Notes under the pieces: generated by a model
Seen by the model: only the letters and a program-made list of their open reading frames with translations
What the model was told of the DNA's origin: nothing
Databases searched by the model: none
Made by a program: the position numbers and the translations under genes
Source: Albitalea sp966211955
Lineage (GTDB): Bacteria > Pseudomonadota > Gammaproteobacteria > Burkholderiales > Burkholderiaceae_C
Assembly: GCA_966211955.1 (NCBI GenBank)
Contig: CBIHOF010000009.1
Location: 1 to 64,000, forward strand
Length of the DNA: 64,000 bases
Direction of reading: 5' to 3'
Shown here: in pieces, positions 35,163-44,551 of the stretch
Numbering within the stretch: the stretch's first letter is position 1
Layout: each line of letters opens with the position of its first letter

Positions 35163-36449
35163 ATGCACTGCGCGATCGACTTCGGCACCTCGAACTCCGC
35201 CATCGCCATCCCGGCCGAAGAAGGTGGCATGCGCCTCGTCGAGCTCGAGCGCGGCTACCGGACCATGCCGACCGCTGTCTTCTACTTCGTCGAGGGGCCG
35301 GAAACCAACGGCCCGCCGCGCGCCTTCGGCCGCGCCGCGGTGGCCGCCTATGTCGACGGCACCGATGGCCGGCTGATGCGCTCGATGAAGAGCATCCTCG
35401 GCTCGACGCTGGTGGAGCAGACCACCGACGTGGGCGGCGGGCGCGGCGTGAAGTACATCGACATCATCGCGGGCTACCTGCGCCACCTGAAGGCGACCGC
35501 CGAGGCGGAAGCGGGCGAACCGATCCGCCATGCGGTGCTCGGCCGCCCGGTGTTCTTCGTGGACGACGAGCCCGCGCGCGATCGGCAGGCGCAATCGGCG
35601 CTCGAAGCCGCAGCGCGCAGCGTCGGCTTCGAAGACTTGCGCTTCCAGTACGAACCCATCGCCGCCGCCTTCGACCACGAACGGCAGATCGGGCACGAAG
35701 AGATCGTTCTGGTGGCCGACATCGGCGGCGGCACGTCCGACTTTTCCATCGTCCGAGTGGGTCCGCAGCGCATGAACCGGCTGGAGCGCAAGGAAGACAT
35801 CCTCGCCAACCATGGCGTGCACATCGCCGGCACCGACTTCGACCGGCGCGTGGAGTTGGCGAGCGTGCTGCCGGAATTCGGCTACGGCGCCCTCGGCCCG
35901 AGCATTGCCGGCGCGCCGCCGCGCGAGGTGCCCAGCGGCGTGTATTTCGACCTCGCGACCTGGCACCTCATCAACACCGTCTACAGCCCGCAGCGCGTGG
36001 CCGAACTGCGCGCGATGCGGGTCAACTACGCTGACCCGGTCCATCACAAGCGGCTGATGACGGTGGTCACCGAGCGCCTGGGGCATGAGCTCGCGGCGCG
36101 TGCCGAGCAGGCCAAGATCGACGTGGCCGGCGGCGGCCAGGCGCTGGTGGACTTGAGCCACGTGGAATCGAAACTCGCGGTGCGACTGGACGAATCCCAG
36201 GCCGTGCAGGCCATCGAAGGCGACATCGAGCGCATCGTGAACGCCGCCCGCGAGACGGCCGCACAGGCGGGCTTGCGGGCGGACCAGATCGACGCGCTCT
36301 ACTTCACCGGCGGCTCCACCGGCTTCCGGTTGCTCTCGCAGAAGATTGCCGAAGCCTTCCCCACCGCACGCGCGGTGCGTGGCGATCGATTTGCAAGCGT
36401 CGCGACCGGACTCGGCCTGCACGCGCAGCGGGTGTTCGCGGGCGGTTGA
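35163..36449 (+). CDS. Hsp70-family ATPase, YegD-like
   Basis: 428 residues, only the nucleotide-binding actin/Hsp70 fold: phosphate 1 motif DFGTSNSAIA (6-15), phosphate 2 VADIGGGTSDFSI and adenosine motif LYFTGGSTGFRLL. There is no substrate-binding lid domain as in DnaK. YegD-type proteins are of unknown function. It is divergent from the ECF sigma gene, so stress-linked expression is possible but not shown. Confidence 0.9.
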   Translation: MHCAIDFGTSNSAIAIPAEEGGMRLVELERGYRTMPTAVFYFVEGPETNGPPRAFGRAAVAAYVDGTDGRLMRSMKSILGSTLVEQTTDVGGGRGVKYIDIIAGYLRHLKATAEAEAGEPIRHAVLGRPVFFVDDEPARDRQAQSALEAAARSVGFEDLRFQYEPIAAAFDHERQIGHEEIVLVADIGGGTSDFSIVRVGPQRMNRLERKEDILANHGVHIAGTDFDRRVELASVLPEFGYGALGPSIAGAPPREVPSGVYFDLATWHLINTVYSPQRVAELRAMRVNYADPVHHKRLMTVVTERLGHELAARAEQAKIDVAGGGQALVDLSHVESKLAVRLDESQAVQAIEGDIERIVNAARETAAQAGLRADQIDALYFTGGSTGFRLLSQKIAEAFPTARAVRGDRFASVATGLGLHAQRVFAGG

Positions 36450-36494
36450 TCGTCAGCGGCCGACTCTCCTGGTCAGCCCTTCGTCAGACTGGAA

Positions 36495-37256
36495 CTAGCG
36501 CCGCCGCGGTGGTGGACGCGGCCGCCCGCGCGACGCGGCGGGCGTGCCCACCGGCCGGCTCACGTCTGCCAACAGCAGCATCGCGCGAACCAGCCCTTCG
36601 ACCGCTTCAGCGAGGTCCGACGGCGGCTCCAGCGTCTCGATCTCCGCCAGCAGCGCATCGGCGTCCTCGAGGTCATCGGCATCGAGGTGCCGATAGACGA
36701 GCGCGAGCGGCTCGGTGATGTCGGCGGCATCGAATTGCATCAGCGCAGGAAAGAACTCCTGCGCCGTCGCGAAGCCCGCCACCCACGGGTAGACCGCATC
36801 GACTTCGGGTGGCGCCTCGTCGCCCTCGTCGCTTCGCTCGCTGGCGTCGTGCGCTTCATCGCCACTCAGCTCGAACACCCAGGGGTCGAACCACTGCCGG
36901 CGGCCGATGGCGTCGTCCAGTTCCGCATGGCGGCGTCGCGCCAGCGCATGCAGCCGGCCGGCATCGAAGCGCGGCGGCAGTGCGCGGCCATCGGCGTCGG
37001 TGAGGTGCGGCAGCCAGCGGCTCTCGGGAATGCGCTGCGGTTGCAGCAGCACGCCGCACAAAAAGCCGTCGAGCATGCTCACGTCCAGCGGTTCCAGCGG
37101 GGCGGGCACGCTGTCAAGCAGCGATTGGAGTTCTTCCAGTTCGGCTTCAGACAGCGGCTGGACGGAGGTGGTGGGTCTCGCCGGCGGTCGCGATGCAGGA
37201 GGCGACGCGGTCGGCGATGCAGGGCGGGGACGATGGGGGCCGGGCATGGGCGTCAT
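36495..37256 (-). CDS. UPF0149 family protein, second copy
   Basis: About 253 residues. The core (LSEAELEELQSLLDSVPAPLEPL, SMLDGFLCGVLLQPQRIPESRWLPHL, YPWVAGFATAQEFFPAL) matches the UPF0149 protein at 27869-28630, so the two are paralogues. This one has a Pro/Ser-rich N-terminal tail and ends in RPRPPPRRR instead of the SEC-C zinc motif. The start may be 37256 or 37247. Convergent with the Hsp70-like gene. Confidence 0.85.
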   Translation of the reverse strand: MTPMPGPHRPRPASPTASPPASRPPARPTTSVQPLSEAELEELQSLLDSVPAPLEPLDVSMLDGFLCGVLLQPQRIPESRWLPHLTDADGRALPPRFDAGRLHALARRRHAELDDAIGRRQWFDPWVFELSGDEAHDASERSDEGDEAPPEVDAVYPWVAGFATAQEFFPALMQFDAADITEPLALVYRHLDADDLEDADALLAEIETLEPPSDLAEAVEGLVRAMLLLADVSRPVGTPAASRGRPRPPPRRR

Positions 37257-37439
37257 TGTGGCGCGTCCAGCCAATGCCACCAGCCTGGTGCGCGCGGCAG
37301 ATACCTCCTGCCACAAAAGAAGCGCGTTTCTCCCTCGTATTGGGGATATCCGTCCGCGGGGGCCAAGCCTACAGTCCGCCCATCGCTGTCACACGGGGTT
37401 CACAAGCAGCCCACGCGTCAAGGTCCCTGAAACCCGAAG

Positions 37440-37555
37440 CACGAAGAAGATCCACAAATTCACAGGGTGAGAGACCGAGCAACCGTCCCAACGACGTCCT
37501 TTCTTTTGAAGGACCTTACTGCCCACCCCCTGCAAAGCGGGTGGGCATTTTTTTT
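37440..37555 (+). ncRNA. Candidate small RNA ending in a strong terminator
   Basis: The 320-nt gap 37257-37576 has no convincing coding frame on plus but ends in a strong plus-strand terminator with no plus gene before it. Just upstream is a second hairpin, GTCCTT / AAGGAC around TCTTTTG (about 37495-37514). Two stacked hairpins, the last with eight T residues, are typical of a free-standing small RNA. The 5' end is not defined; 37440 is a guess. I do not recognise it as 6S, SRP, tmRNA or RNase P RNA. Confidence 0.45.
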
Positions 37556-37556
37556 G
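37521..37556 (+). terminator. Strong Rho-independent terminator
   Basis: GCCCACCC (37521-37528) pairs with GGGTGGGC (37539-37546), followed by A and eight T residues. It is also close to the end of the minus-strand thioesterase gene at 37577, but the T-tract orientation serves a plus-strand transcript. Confidence 0.9.
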
Positions 37557-37576
37557 GGTGGTTGCGGCTGCGGTGT

Positions 37577-37990
37577 CTAGGAAAGAATCATCTGCGTGCA
37601 CCGAAACAGCGCCATCTTCTTGCCTTGGGCGTTGAATACGGTTGCCGACCAGACCTGCGTCGTGCGGCCCAGGTGCTCGCCCACCGCTTCGCAACGCAAG
37701 AGCCCTTCGCGCGCGGTTCCGAGGAAGTTGCTCTTCAGCTCGACGGTGGTGAAGTTCTTCGCGCCTTCCGGCAGGTGGGCAATGGTGGCGTAGCCGGCGC
37801 TGGTGTCGGCCAGCAGGATGACGCTTGCCGCATGCAGGAAGCCGTTGGGCGCATGCATCCACGGCTGCAGCTCCATCTCGCTTTCGAGACGGCCTTCGCC
37901 AATGTGCTTGATGCGCACGCCATAGCGGTCCGGCAGCGTGCCGATCTGCTTCTGATGGAACACGTCGGGCGTGACGTCGGGTCTGAGCAT
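37577..37990 (-). CDS. PaaI-type hotdog thioesterase
   Basis: 137 residues of single hotdog fold, usual family length. The region APNGFLHAASVILLADTSAGYATIAHL holds the helix and acidic residue expected in PaaI/YdiI-type acyl-CoA thioesterases, which hydrolyse aryl- or acyl-CoA esters. The start at 37990 has AGGAGG 7 nt upstream. It lies near, but not with, the phenylpyruvate/indolepyruvate degradation gene. Confidence 0.88.
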   Translation of the reverse strand: MLRPDVTPDVFHQKQIGTLPDRYGVRIKHIGEGRLESEMELQPWMHAPNGFLHAASVILLADTSAGYATIAHLPEGAKNFTTVELKSNFLGTAREGLLRCEAVGEHLGRTTQVWSATVFNAQGKKMALFRCTQMILS

Positions 37991-38107
37991 GGGAGTTCCT
38001 CCTGCAGGTCGCGAATCGGGCGAGCATAGCGATGCGAGGGAGAACCTGCTTGCGGCTCGCGCGCCGCGGCGGCCACAATCTTCGATCTGTTCAACGAGAC
38101 CTGTTGC

Positions 38108-38902
38108 GTGAAACGACTGCTGTTGTCGGTGGCGGGCAGCATGATGTGCGTGGCCCTGCCCTGGGCCGCGCACGCCGCCCCGAACGACATCCGCGCATGC
38201 GGAGGCGCCAACGAGTGGCCGCCATCGTCCTATTACGTGCGGCGCGACGGCCAGCCCACCCACGAGATCGCCGGCTATTCGCCGGAGGTGCTGGCCGCCG
38301 CCCTGGGCGGCAGCCGCTTTCGCCCGCGCGTGGCCCTGCTGCCCTTCGCGCGTTGCCTGGCCGACGCACGCACCGGCACCGAGGTGCAGGTGGTGATGGC
38401 GGCTTTCCAGACGCCGCAGCGCGCGGAAAGCTTTCTCTTCAGCCAGCCCTACCTGCTGCTCACGCCCCGGGTGTTCTACCTGAGCGAGCATTACCCGAAG
38501 GGCTTGAGCCTGCGCACGCTCAATGACCTGCTGAACCTGCGGCTGTGTGGGCTGAACGGCATCGCCTACGGCTACCTGGGCCCTGCGAGCGACAAGGTGT
38601 TCACCGGCGCGGCCGATTACTCGGCGCTCGTGCGGATGCTGCATGCCGGGCGCTGCGATGCCTTCGTCGAGAGCCAGGAGGTGATCACCGGCTTTCGGAT
38701 GCTGGGCGTGCCCGATCTGTCAGACCCCATGCTTGAGAGCGCCACGCTGCCTGACGTGCCGCCCCTGCGGGTGCATTTCGCGGTGTCGCGGCAGTACCCG
38801 CAAGCGGCCGAACTGGTCGCGGCCATCGACCGCGGCCTCGAGCGCTTGCAGCACGAACAGCGGCTGGACGGCATGCTTCGCCGCCACCAGAAGACGAAGT
38901 GA
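38108..38902 (+). CDS. Periplasmic solute-binding protein, family 3-like
   Basis: 264 residues with a signal peptide (cleavage near AHAAPN) and a two-lobe SBP_bac_3-like body: GYSPEVLAAALGG, LLPFARCLADARTG, FLFSQPYLLLTPRVFYL, then LCGLNGIAYGYLG and LHAGRCDAFVES. Translation starts at GTG 38108. No permease or ATPase is adjacent, so it may be an orphan binding or sensory protein. Several cysteines suggest disulphides. Confidence 0.8.
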   Translation: MKRLLLSVAGSMMCVALPWAAHAAPNDIRACGGANEWPPSSYYVRRDGQPTHEIAGYSPEVLAAALGGSRFRPRVALLPFARCLADARTGTEVQVVMAAFQTPQRAESFLFSQPYLLLTPRVFYLSEHYPKGLSLRTLNDLLNLRLCGLNGIAYGYLGPASDKVFTGAADYSALVRMLHAGRCDAFVESQEVITGFRMLGVPDLSDPMLESATLPDVPPLRVHFAVSRQYPQAAELVAAIDRGLERLQHEQRLDGMLRRHQKTK

Positions 38903-38906
38903 AGCC

Positions 38907-39851
38907 TCAAGCGGGAAAGCCACCGGCAAGCTCTGAGCGGAAGTGATCGACCAGCGCCTGGACGGCCCGAGGCGTGCTGCGGCTCCAGGGGCGGATGACG
39001 TGGATGGCATCGCCGAAGAAGCCCACCGGCCGCCACGACGGCAGCACCTCGCGCAAGCGCCCGGCCTTGAGCGCGGCTGACACGCTGAAGTCGGGTATCT
39101 GCGCAATGCCCAGGCCCGCGAGCACCGCATCTCGCAGGAGCTCGGAGTTGTTGGCCCTCAGCGGCCCTTGCACGCTCACGCTGACGCGCTCTCGCTCGCG
39201 GCTGCCGCGTGGACGCTCGGCCTGCTCGAAGAGCCACTGCGCCGGGCCGGTTCGCAGGTACGCGAGGCAATCGTGTTCGGCGAGCTGCGACGGATGCTCC
39301 GGCGTGCCCTTGCGCCGCAAGTAGCCGGCCGTGGCGACGAGCAGCGTGCGCGAATCGCAGAGCTTCCACGCAACGTGGTTGTCCGGCGGCGCGCTGGTGT
39401 GCCTCACGGCGAGGTCGAAGCCCTCGTGCGCGAGGTTGACGACGCGATCGGACAGCTCCAGTTCCACCCGCACTTCGGGATGCGTACGGAAGAAGCCTTC
39501 GAGCGTCGGCCCGACATGCTGCCGGCCGAGCGCGACCGGCGCGGTGACGCGCACCAGGCCTCGTGGCGAACCGGCCAGGTCGCGCACGCCGGACAAGCTG
39601 CGGGCAATGTGTGCAAAGGATTCGGCCGTGTCCTCGACCAGCCGCTGTCCCGCGTCGGTGAGGCGAACGGAACGCGTGGTGCGCTGCACGAGCGTCAGGC
39701 CGACGGAGCGTTCGAGCTCTGCCGCGCGCTGGCTCACGGCCGCCTTCGACAAGGCCAGGCGTTGCGCCGCCTGCGTGAAGCTGCCGGTCTGCGCGATCAC
39801 CGTCAGCAGGTGCACGTGGGCCCACAAGGCAGCGTCCATTGGTTGCGTCAT
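38907..39851 (-). CDS. LysR-family transcriptional regulator
   Basis: 314 residues: N-terminal winged HTH (LTVIAQTGSFTQAAQRLALSKAAVSQRAAELE) and LysR substrate-binding domain (GLVRVTAPVALGRQHVGPTLEGF, HEGFDLAVRH). Transcribed away from mmsA with an 11-bp perfect inverted repeat between the starts, so it likely controls mmsA and itself. Confidence 0.92.
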   Translation of the reverse strand: MTQPMDAALWAHVHLLTVIAQTGSFTQAAQRLALSKAAVSQRAAELERSVGLTLVQRTTRSVRLTDAGQRLVEDTAESFAHIARSLSGVRDLAGSPRGLVRVTAPVALGRQHVGPTLEGFFRTHPEVRVELELSDRVVNLAHEGFDLAVRHTSAPPDNHVAWKLCDSRTLLVATAGYLRRKGTPEHPSQLAEHDCLAYLRTGPAQWLFEQAERPRGSRERERVSVSVQGPLRANNSELLRDAVLAGLGIAQIPDFSVSAALKAGRLREVLPSWRPVGFFGDAIHVIRPWSRSTPRAVQALVDHFRSELAGGFPA

Positions 39852-39857
39852 CGTGAC

Positions 39858-39887
39858 TTTGATTGTTCGTCCAAGTGAACAATCAAA
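39858..39887. promoter_or_regulatory. 11-bp inverted repeat, probable LysR operator
   Basis: TTTGATTGTTC (39858-39868) and GAACAATCAAA (39877-39887) are exact inverted copies with an 8-nt spacer. It begins 6 nt upstream of the LysR gene start and ends 72 nt before mmsA. Its AT-rich sequence stands out in the GC-rich background. LysR sites usually centre on T-N11-A. Confidence 0.6.
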
Positions 39888-39959
39888 TCAGTGTAGCCGC
39901 ATTGGCAAGCGCCTCACCGAGGCCTAGACTTGGTCGATTCCTACGAGGAGACAAGCACC

Positions 39960-41480
39960 ATGGGCGCACCGGAAATCTTCACCGCCACCGGCGAGGTCGG
40001 CCACCACATTGGCGGGCGTGCCGTTGCCAGCCGCAGCGGACGCCGCCAGCCGGTCTACAACCCGGCCACCGGCCAGGTGGCACGCCAGGTGGCGCTGGGG
40101 TCGGTCGACGAAGTGGCCGCCGCGGTCGCAGCCGCCCAGGCCGCCTTCCCCGCCTGGGCCGACACGCCTCCGATCCGGCGCGCCCGGGTGCTCAACAATT
40201 TCCTCGCGCTGCTCAACCAGCACAAGGACACGCTCGCCGCGATGATCACCGCCGAACACGGCAAGGTGTTCACCGATGCGCAGGGCGAGGTCTCTCGCGG
40301 CATCGACATCGTCGAATTCGCCTGCGGCGTCCCGCAGCTGCTCAAGGGCGATTTCACCGACCAGGTCTCCACCGGCATCGACAACTGGACCCTGCGCCAG
40401 CCGCTGGGCGTGGTGGCGGGCATCACGCCCTTCAACTTCCCGTGCATGGTGCCGATGTGGATGTTCCCGGTGGCGCTCGCCTGCGGCAACAGCTTCGTGC
40501 TGAAGCCCAGCGAGCGTGATCCGTCGCCCTCGCTCTTCATGGCCGAGCTGCTGCAGCAGGCGGGATTGCCTGACGGCGTCTTCAACGTCGTGCAGGGCGA
40601 CAAGGTGGTCGTGGACGCGTTGCTCACGCACCCGGATGTCAAGGCGCTGAGCTTCGTCGGCTCCACGCCGATCGCACAGTACATCTACGAGACCGGCGCG
40701 CACCACGGCAAGCGCGTGCAGGCGCTGGGCGGCGCGAAGAACCACATGGTAGTGATGCCCGACGCCGACCTCGACCAGGCGGTGGACGCGCTCGTGGGCG
40801 CCGCCTACGGCTCCGCCGGCGAGCGCTGCATGGCCATCAGCGTGGCGGTGCTGGTGGGCGATGTGGCCGACAAGATCGTGCCGAAGCTCGCCGAGCGCGC
40901 GAAGTCATTGAAGGTCAAGAACGGCATGGAACTCGACGCCGAGATGGGCCCCATCGTCACGCGCCAGGCGCTGGAGCGCATCGAGGGCTACATCGATCTG
41001 GGCGTGAAGGAAGGCGCCCGGCTGGTGGTCGATGGCCGCGGACTGAAGGTGCCCGGGCATGGCGACGGCTTCTTCACCGGCGGCACGCTGTTCGACCACG
41101 TGACGCCCGACATGCGCATCTACAAGGAAGAAATCTTCGGCCCGGTGCTGGCTTGCGTGCGCGCCAAGGATTTCGCCGAGGCGGTGCAGCTCGTGAACGA
41201 CCATGAATACGGCAACGGCGTCGCCTGCTACACGCGCGACGGCCACGTGGCACGCGAGTTCGCGCGCCGCATCCAGGTCGGCATGGTGGGCATCAACGTG
41301 CCCATCCCGGTGCCCATGGCCTGGCACGGCTTCGGCGGGTGGAAACGCAGCCTCTTCGGTGACATGCATGCCTATGGCGAAGAGGGCGTACGTTTCTACA
41401 CAAAGCAGAAGTCCATCATGCAGCGCTGGCCCGAAAGCACGGCCAAGGGCGCCGAGTTCGTGATGCCTACCGCGAAGTAA
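39960..41480 (+). CDS. mmsA: Methylmalonate-semialdehyde dehydrogenase (CoA-acylating)
   Basis: 506 residues of the aldehyde dehydrogenase superfamily. MmsA oxidises methylmalonate or malonate semialdehyde to propionyl- or acetyl-CoA in valine and inositol catabolism. Signs: GITPFNFPCMVPMWMFP, LKPSERDPS, FVGSTPIAQYIY, ALGGAKNHMVVMPDAD and catalytic Cys290 in GSAGERCMAIS. The start at 39960 has GAGGAG 9 nt upstream. No mmsB or inositol genes are adjacent. Confidence 0.95.
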   Translation: MGAPEIFTATGEVGHHIGGRAVASRSGRRQPVYNPATGQVARQVALGSVDEVAAAVAAAQAAFPAWADTPPIRRARVLNNFLALLNQHKDTLAAMITAEHGKVFTDAQGEVSRGIDIVEFACGVPQLLKGDFTDQVSTGIDNWTLRQPLGVVAGITPFNFPCMVPMWMFPVALACGNSFVLKPSERDPSPSLFMAELLQQAGLPDGVFNVVQGDKVVVDALLTHPDVKALSFVGSTPIAQYIYETGAHHGKRVQALGGAKNHMVVMPDADLDQAVDALVGAAYGSAGERCMAISVAVLVGDVADKIVPKLAERAKSLKVKNGMELDAEMGPIVTRQALERIEGYIDLGVKEGARLVVDGRGLKVPGHGDGFFTGGTLFDHVTPDMRIYKEEIFGPVLACVRAKDFAEAVQLVNDHEYGNGVACYTRDGHVAREFARRIQVGMVGINVPIPVPMAWHGFGGWKRSLFGDMHAYGEEGVRFYTKQKSIMQRWPESTAKGAEFVMPTAK

Positions 41481-41525
41481 CCGGGTAAGGGCCGCACCTC
41501 TTTTGCCGGCGGTGCGTCCGGCCTC

Positions 41526-43172
41526 ATGATGGCGACCATGGAGTCTTTGCAGCCCAGGGTCACCGAGTCGATCACCGACTTGCTGCGCCGTGCGCGCGAG
41601 GCCCGTGACACATCAGCCCTGAGCGAAGGTCGCGACCTGGCGCAGCAGGCCTGGGCGATGAGCGCACATGGCGGCACCGATGCCGAGCGCGCCGAAGCCG
41701 GCCACCTGCTGTGCCTCTTCCACTACCGGCTCGGCTCGCTGGACACGCTGATCGAGACCGGCCAGGCGGTGGTGCCGGTGCTCGCCGCGCCCGAGCGCCG
41801 CTCCAACAAGGCCGACTTGCTGCGCTGGATGGCGCTGGCCGGCTGCGAGACCGGCCGCTTCGAGACCGCCCTGCACTGCGCCAACGAAGCCTGCGCCCTC
41901 GCCCAGGAACTCGGCGACCAGCGCCAGCTGGCCTTGTCGCTGACGGCCTTGGGTGCCTGCTTCGAGCGCATGGGCGACCCCTGGCAGGCCGAACGCCTGA
42001 TGGATGACGCCCTGCTGCTGGCCCACGAAGTGGGCGACCCGTTCGCGCAGCTGGTGACGCTCAACAACCTGTGCGCCGTATGCATCGGCGCCTACTACGT
42101 GCTGCGCGGTGGCGACGTGCCCGCCGACGCCACCGCCGCGCTGCGTCGCGCGCTGGCCCATGCCCGCGCGGCCCATTCGCTGCTGTCGAATTTCGACGAC
42201 CCGTTCTTCTCCGTTTTTGTCGAAGGCAATCTCGGCGAAGTGCTGCTGCACCTGGGCAAGACCGATGACGCCCGCCACTACCTCGACGCCGCCTTGCAGC
42301 GCGGCCTCGAGCACGGCTTCGGCGCGCAGGTGTGGCGCATCCGATGCTCCATCTGCGAGCTGATGCTGGCCCAGGGCCAGGCGCGCGAGGCGCATGCCGC
42401 GCTTACCGCCCTGCTCACCGACATGCAAGGCGGCGACCCGCGCTCCACGCTCATCCGCGTGCACTACGCGCTGTACCGCACCTGCAAATACCTCGGCTGG
42501 GACGCCGACGCGCTCGATCATTTCGAGCAGCACGACAAGCTCGAACGCCGGCGCGCCACCAACCAGCTGAAGGCACAGTCGCAGCTCTTCGTGACGCGGG
42601 TCGAGGCCGAACAGTCGCGACTGCAAGCCGAACGCGCCCGGCTCGAAGCCCAACTCGAACGCACGCGCGCCGCCGTGTTCCAGGCCGATGCGCAGCGCGA
42701 CGAGCTCACTGGCCTGGGCAACCGCCGCCACCTGGACCATCGCCTGCCGATGCTGCTGGAGCTCGCAAAGTCGCAGTCCTTGCCCCTGACGGTGGCGCTC
42801 GTGGACCTGGACCACTTCAAGCAGATCAACGACCGCTTCGGCCACGCGATCGGCGACAAGGTGCTGGTCGAGATGGCTCGCATGCTGCACGAGAACACAC
42901 GCGCCAGCGATGTGCTGGCGCGCATCGGCGGCGAGGAGTTCCTCGTCGTGTTCCCGGACATGTCGCCGATGCAGGCGCTCGAGGTCTGCGAACGCCTGCG
43001 CTCACGCGTGGAAGAGCACGACTGGCGGCACCTGGCTGAAGGCCTGGCCGTCACGCTGAGCGTCGGCATCTCTCATGCACCGCCTTACGAGTTGTCCACG
43101 CTCTTTGACGAAGCCGACAAAGCGATGTACAGCGCCAAGCATGGCGGAAGGAATCGGGTGGCGGTGGCCTGA
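41526..43172 (+). CDS. TPR-GGDEF diguanylate cyclase
   Basis: 548 residues, no membrane segment. Residues about 30-340 are TPR-like helical repeats (ALHCANEACALAQELGD, AERLMDDALLLAHEVGD, ARHYLDAALQRGLEHG). A coiled coil (345-385, QSRLQAERARLEAQLERTRA) links to a GGDEF domain with GGEEF at 468-472 and I-site RASD at 459-462, so it should make c-di-GMP under product control. An alternative start is ATG 41538. It is a soluble counterpart of the membrane enzyme at 20061-21161. Confidence 0.93.
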   Translation: MMATMESLQPRVTESITDLLRRAREARDTSALSEGRDLAQQAWAMSAHGGTDAERAEAGHLLCLFHYRLGSLDTLIETGQAVVPVLAAPERRSNKADLLRWMALAGCETGRFETALHCANEACALAQELGDQRQLALSLTALGACFERMGDPWQAERLMDDALLLAHEVGDPFAQLVTLNNLCAVCIGAYYVLRGGDVPADATAALRRALAHARAAHSLLSNFDDPFFSVFVEGNLGEVLLHLGKTDDARHYLDAALQRGLEHGFGAQVWRIRCSICELMLAQGQAREAHAALTALLTDMQGGDPRSTLIRVHYALYRTCKYLGWDADALDHFEQHDKLERRRATNQLKAQSQLFVTRVEAEQSRLQAERARLEAQLERTRAAVFQADAQRDELTGLGNRRHLDHRLPMLLELAKSQSLPLTVALVDLDHFKQINDRFGHAIGDKVLVEMARMLHENTRASDVLARIGGEEFLVVFPDMSPMQALEVCERLRSRVEEHDWRHLAEGLAVTLSVGISHAPPYELSTLFDEADKAMYSAKHGGRNRVAVA

Positions 43173-43180
43173 CGGGGTTC

Positions 43181-43215
43181 ACCCTCTCCCTCTGGGAGAA
43201 GGCCGGGGGGAGTGC
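43181..43215. repeat. REP-like palindrome between convergent genes
   Basis: TCTCCC-TCT-GGGAGA forms a hairpin in the 132-nt gap after the TPR-GGDEF gene, followed by GGCCGGGGGGAG. Sequences of this type are dispersed in many proteobacterial genomes. Confidence 0.4.
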
Positions 43216-43304
43216 TACAGCGGTGAAAGGCGGCACAACCAATTCGCCGAGCAAGCCTTCAGCCTTCCACCGAAACCGATGGCGCGCCCCCCCAAGCCAA
43301 CGAA

Positions 43305-44414
<1,110 letters not shown>

Positions 44415-44551
44415 GAGTTTGTCTCCTGCGATGGATCGATTTTTCCAGGTGAATGCTAGGCAGTGCCCGGCAGCATGGGGGCTGAGTGTTCGCGTCAGGG
44501 CCATGATCTGAAGTCATGGCCTGCCCCGGACATGGCTACACTTGCGCCACC

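Noticed and set aside
37400..37520. Riboswitch before the terminator at 37521
   Set aside because: No downstream plus-strand gene within reach and no recognisable aptamer core, so a free small RNA is a simpler reading.
38108..38902. Binding protein as part of the ABC importer at 54.4-57.1 kb
   Set aside because: It lies 16 kb away, belongs to a different binding-protein family, and the importer already has its own binding protein.
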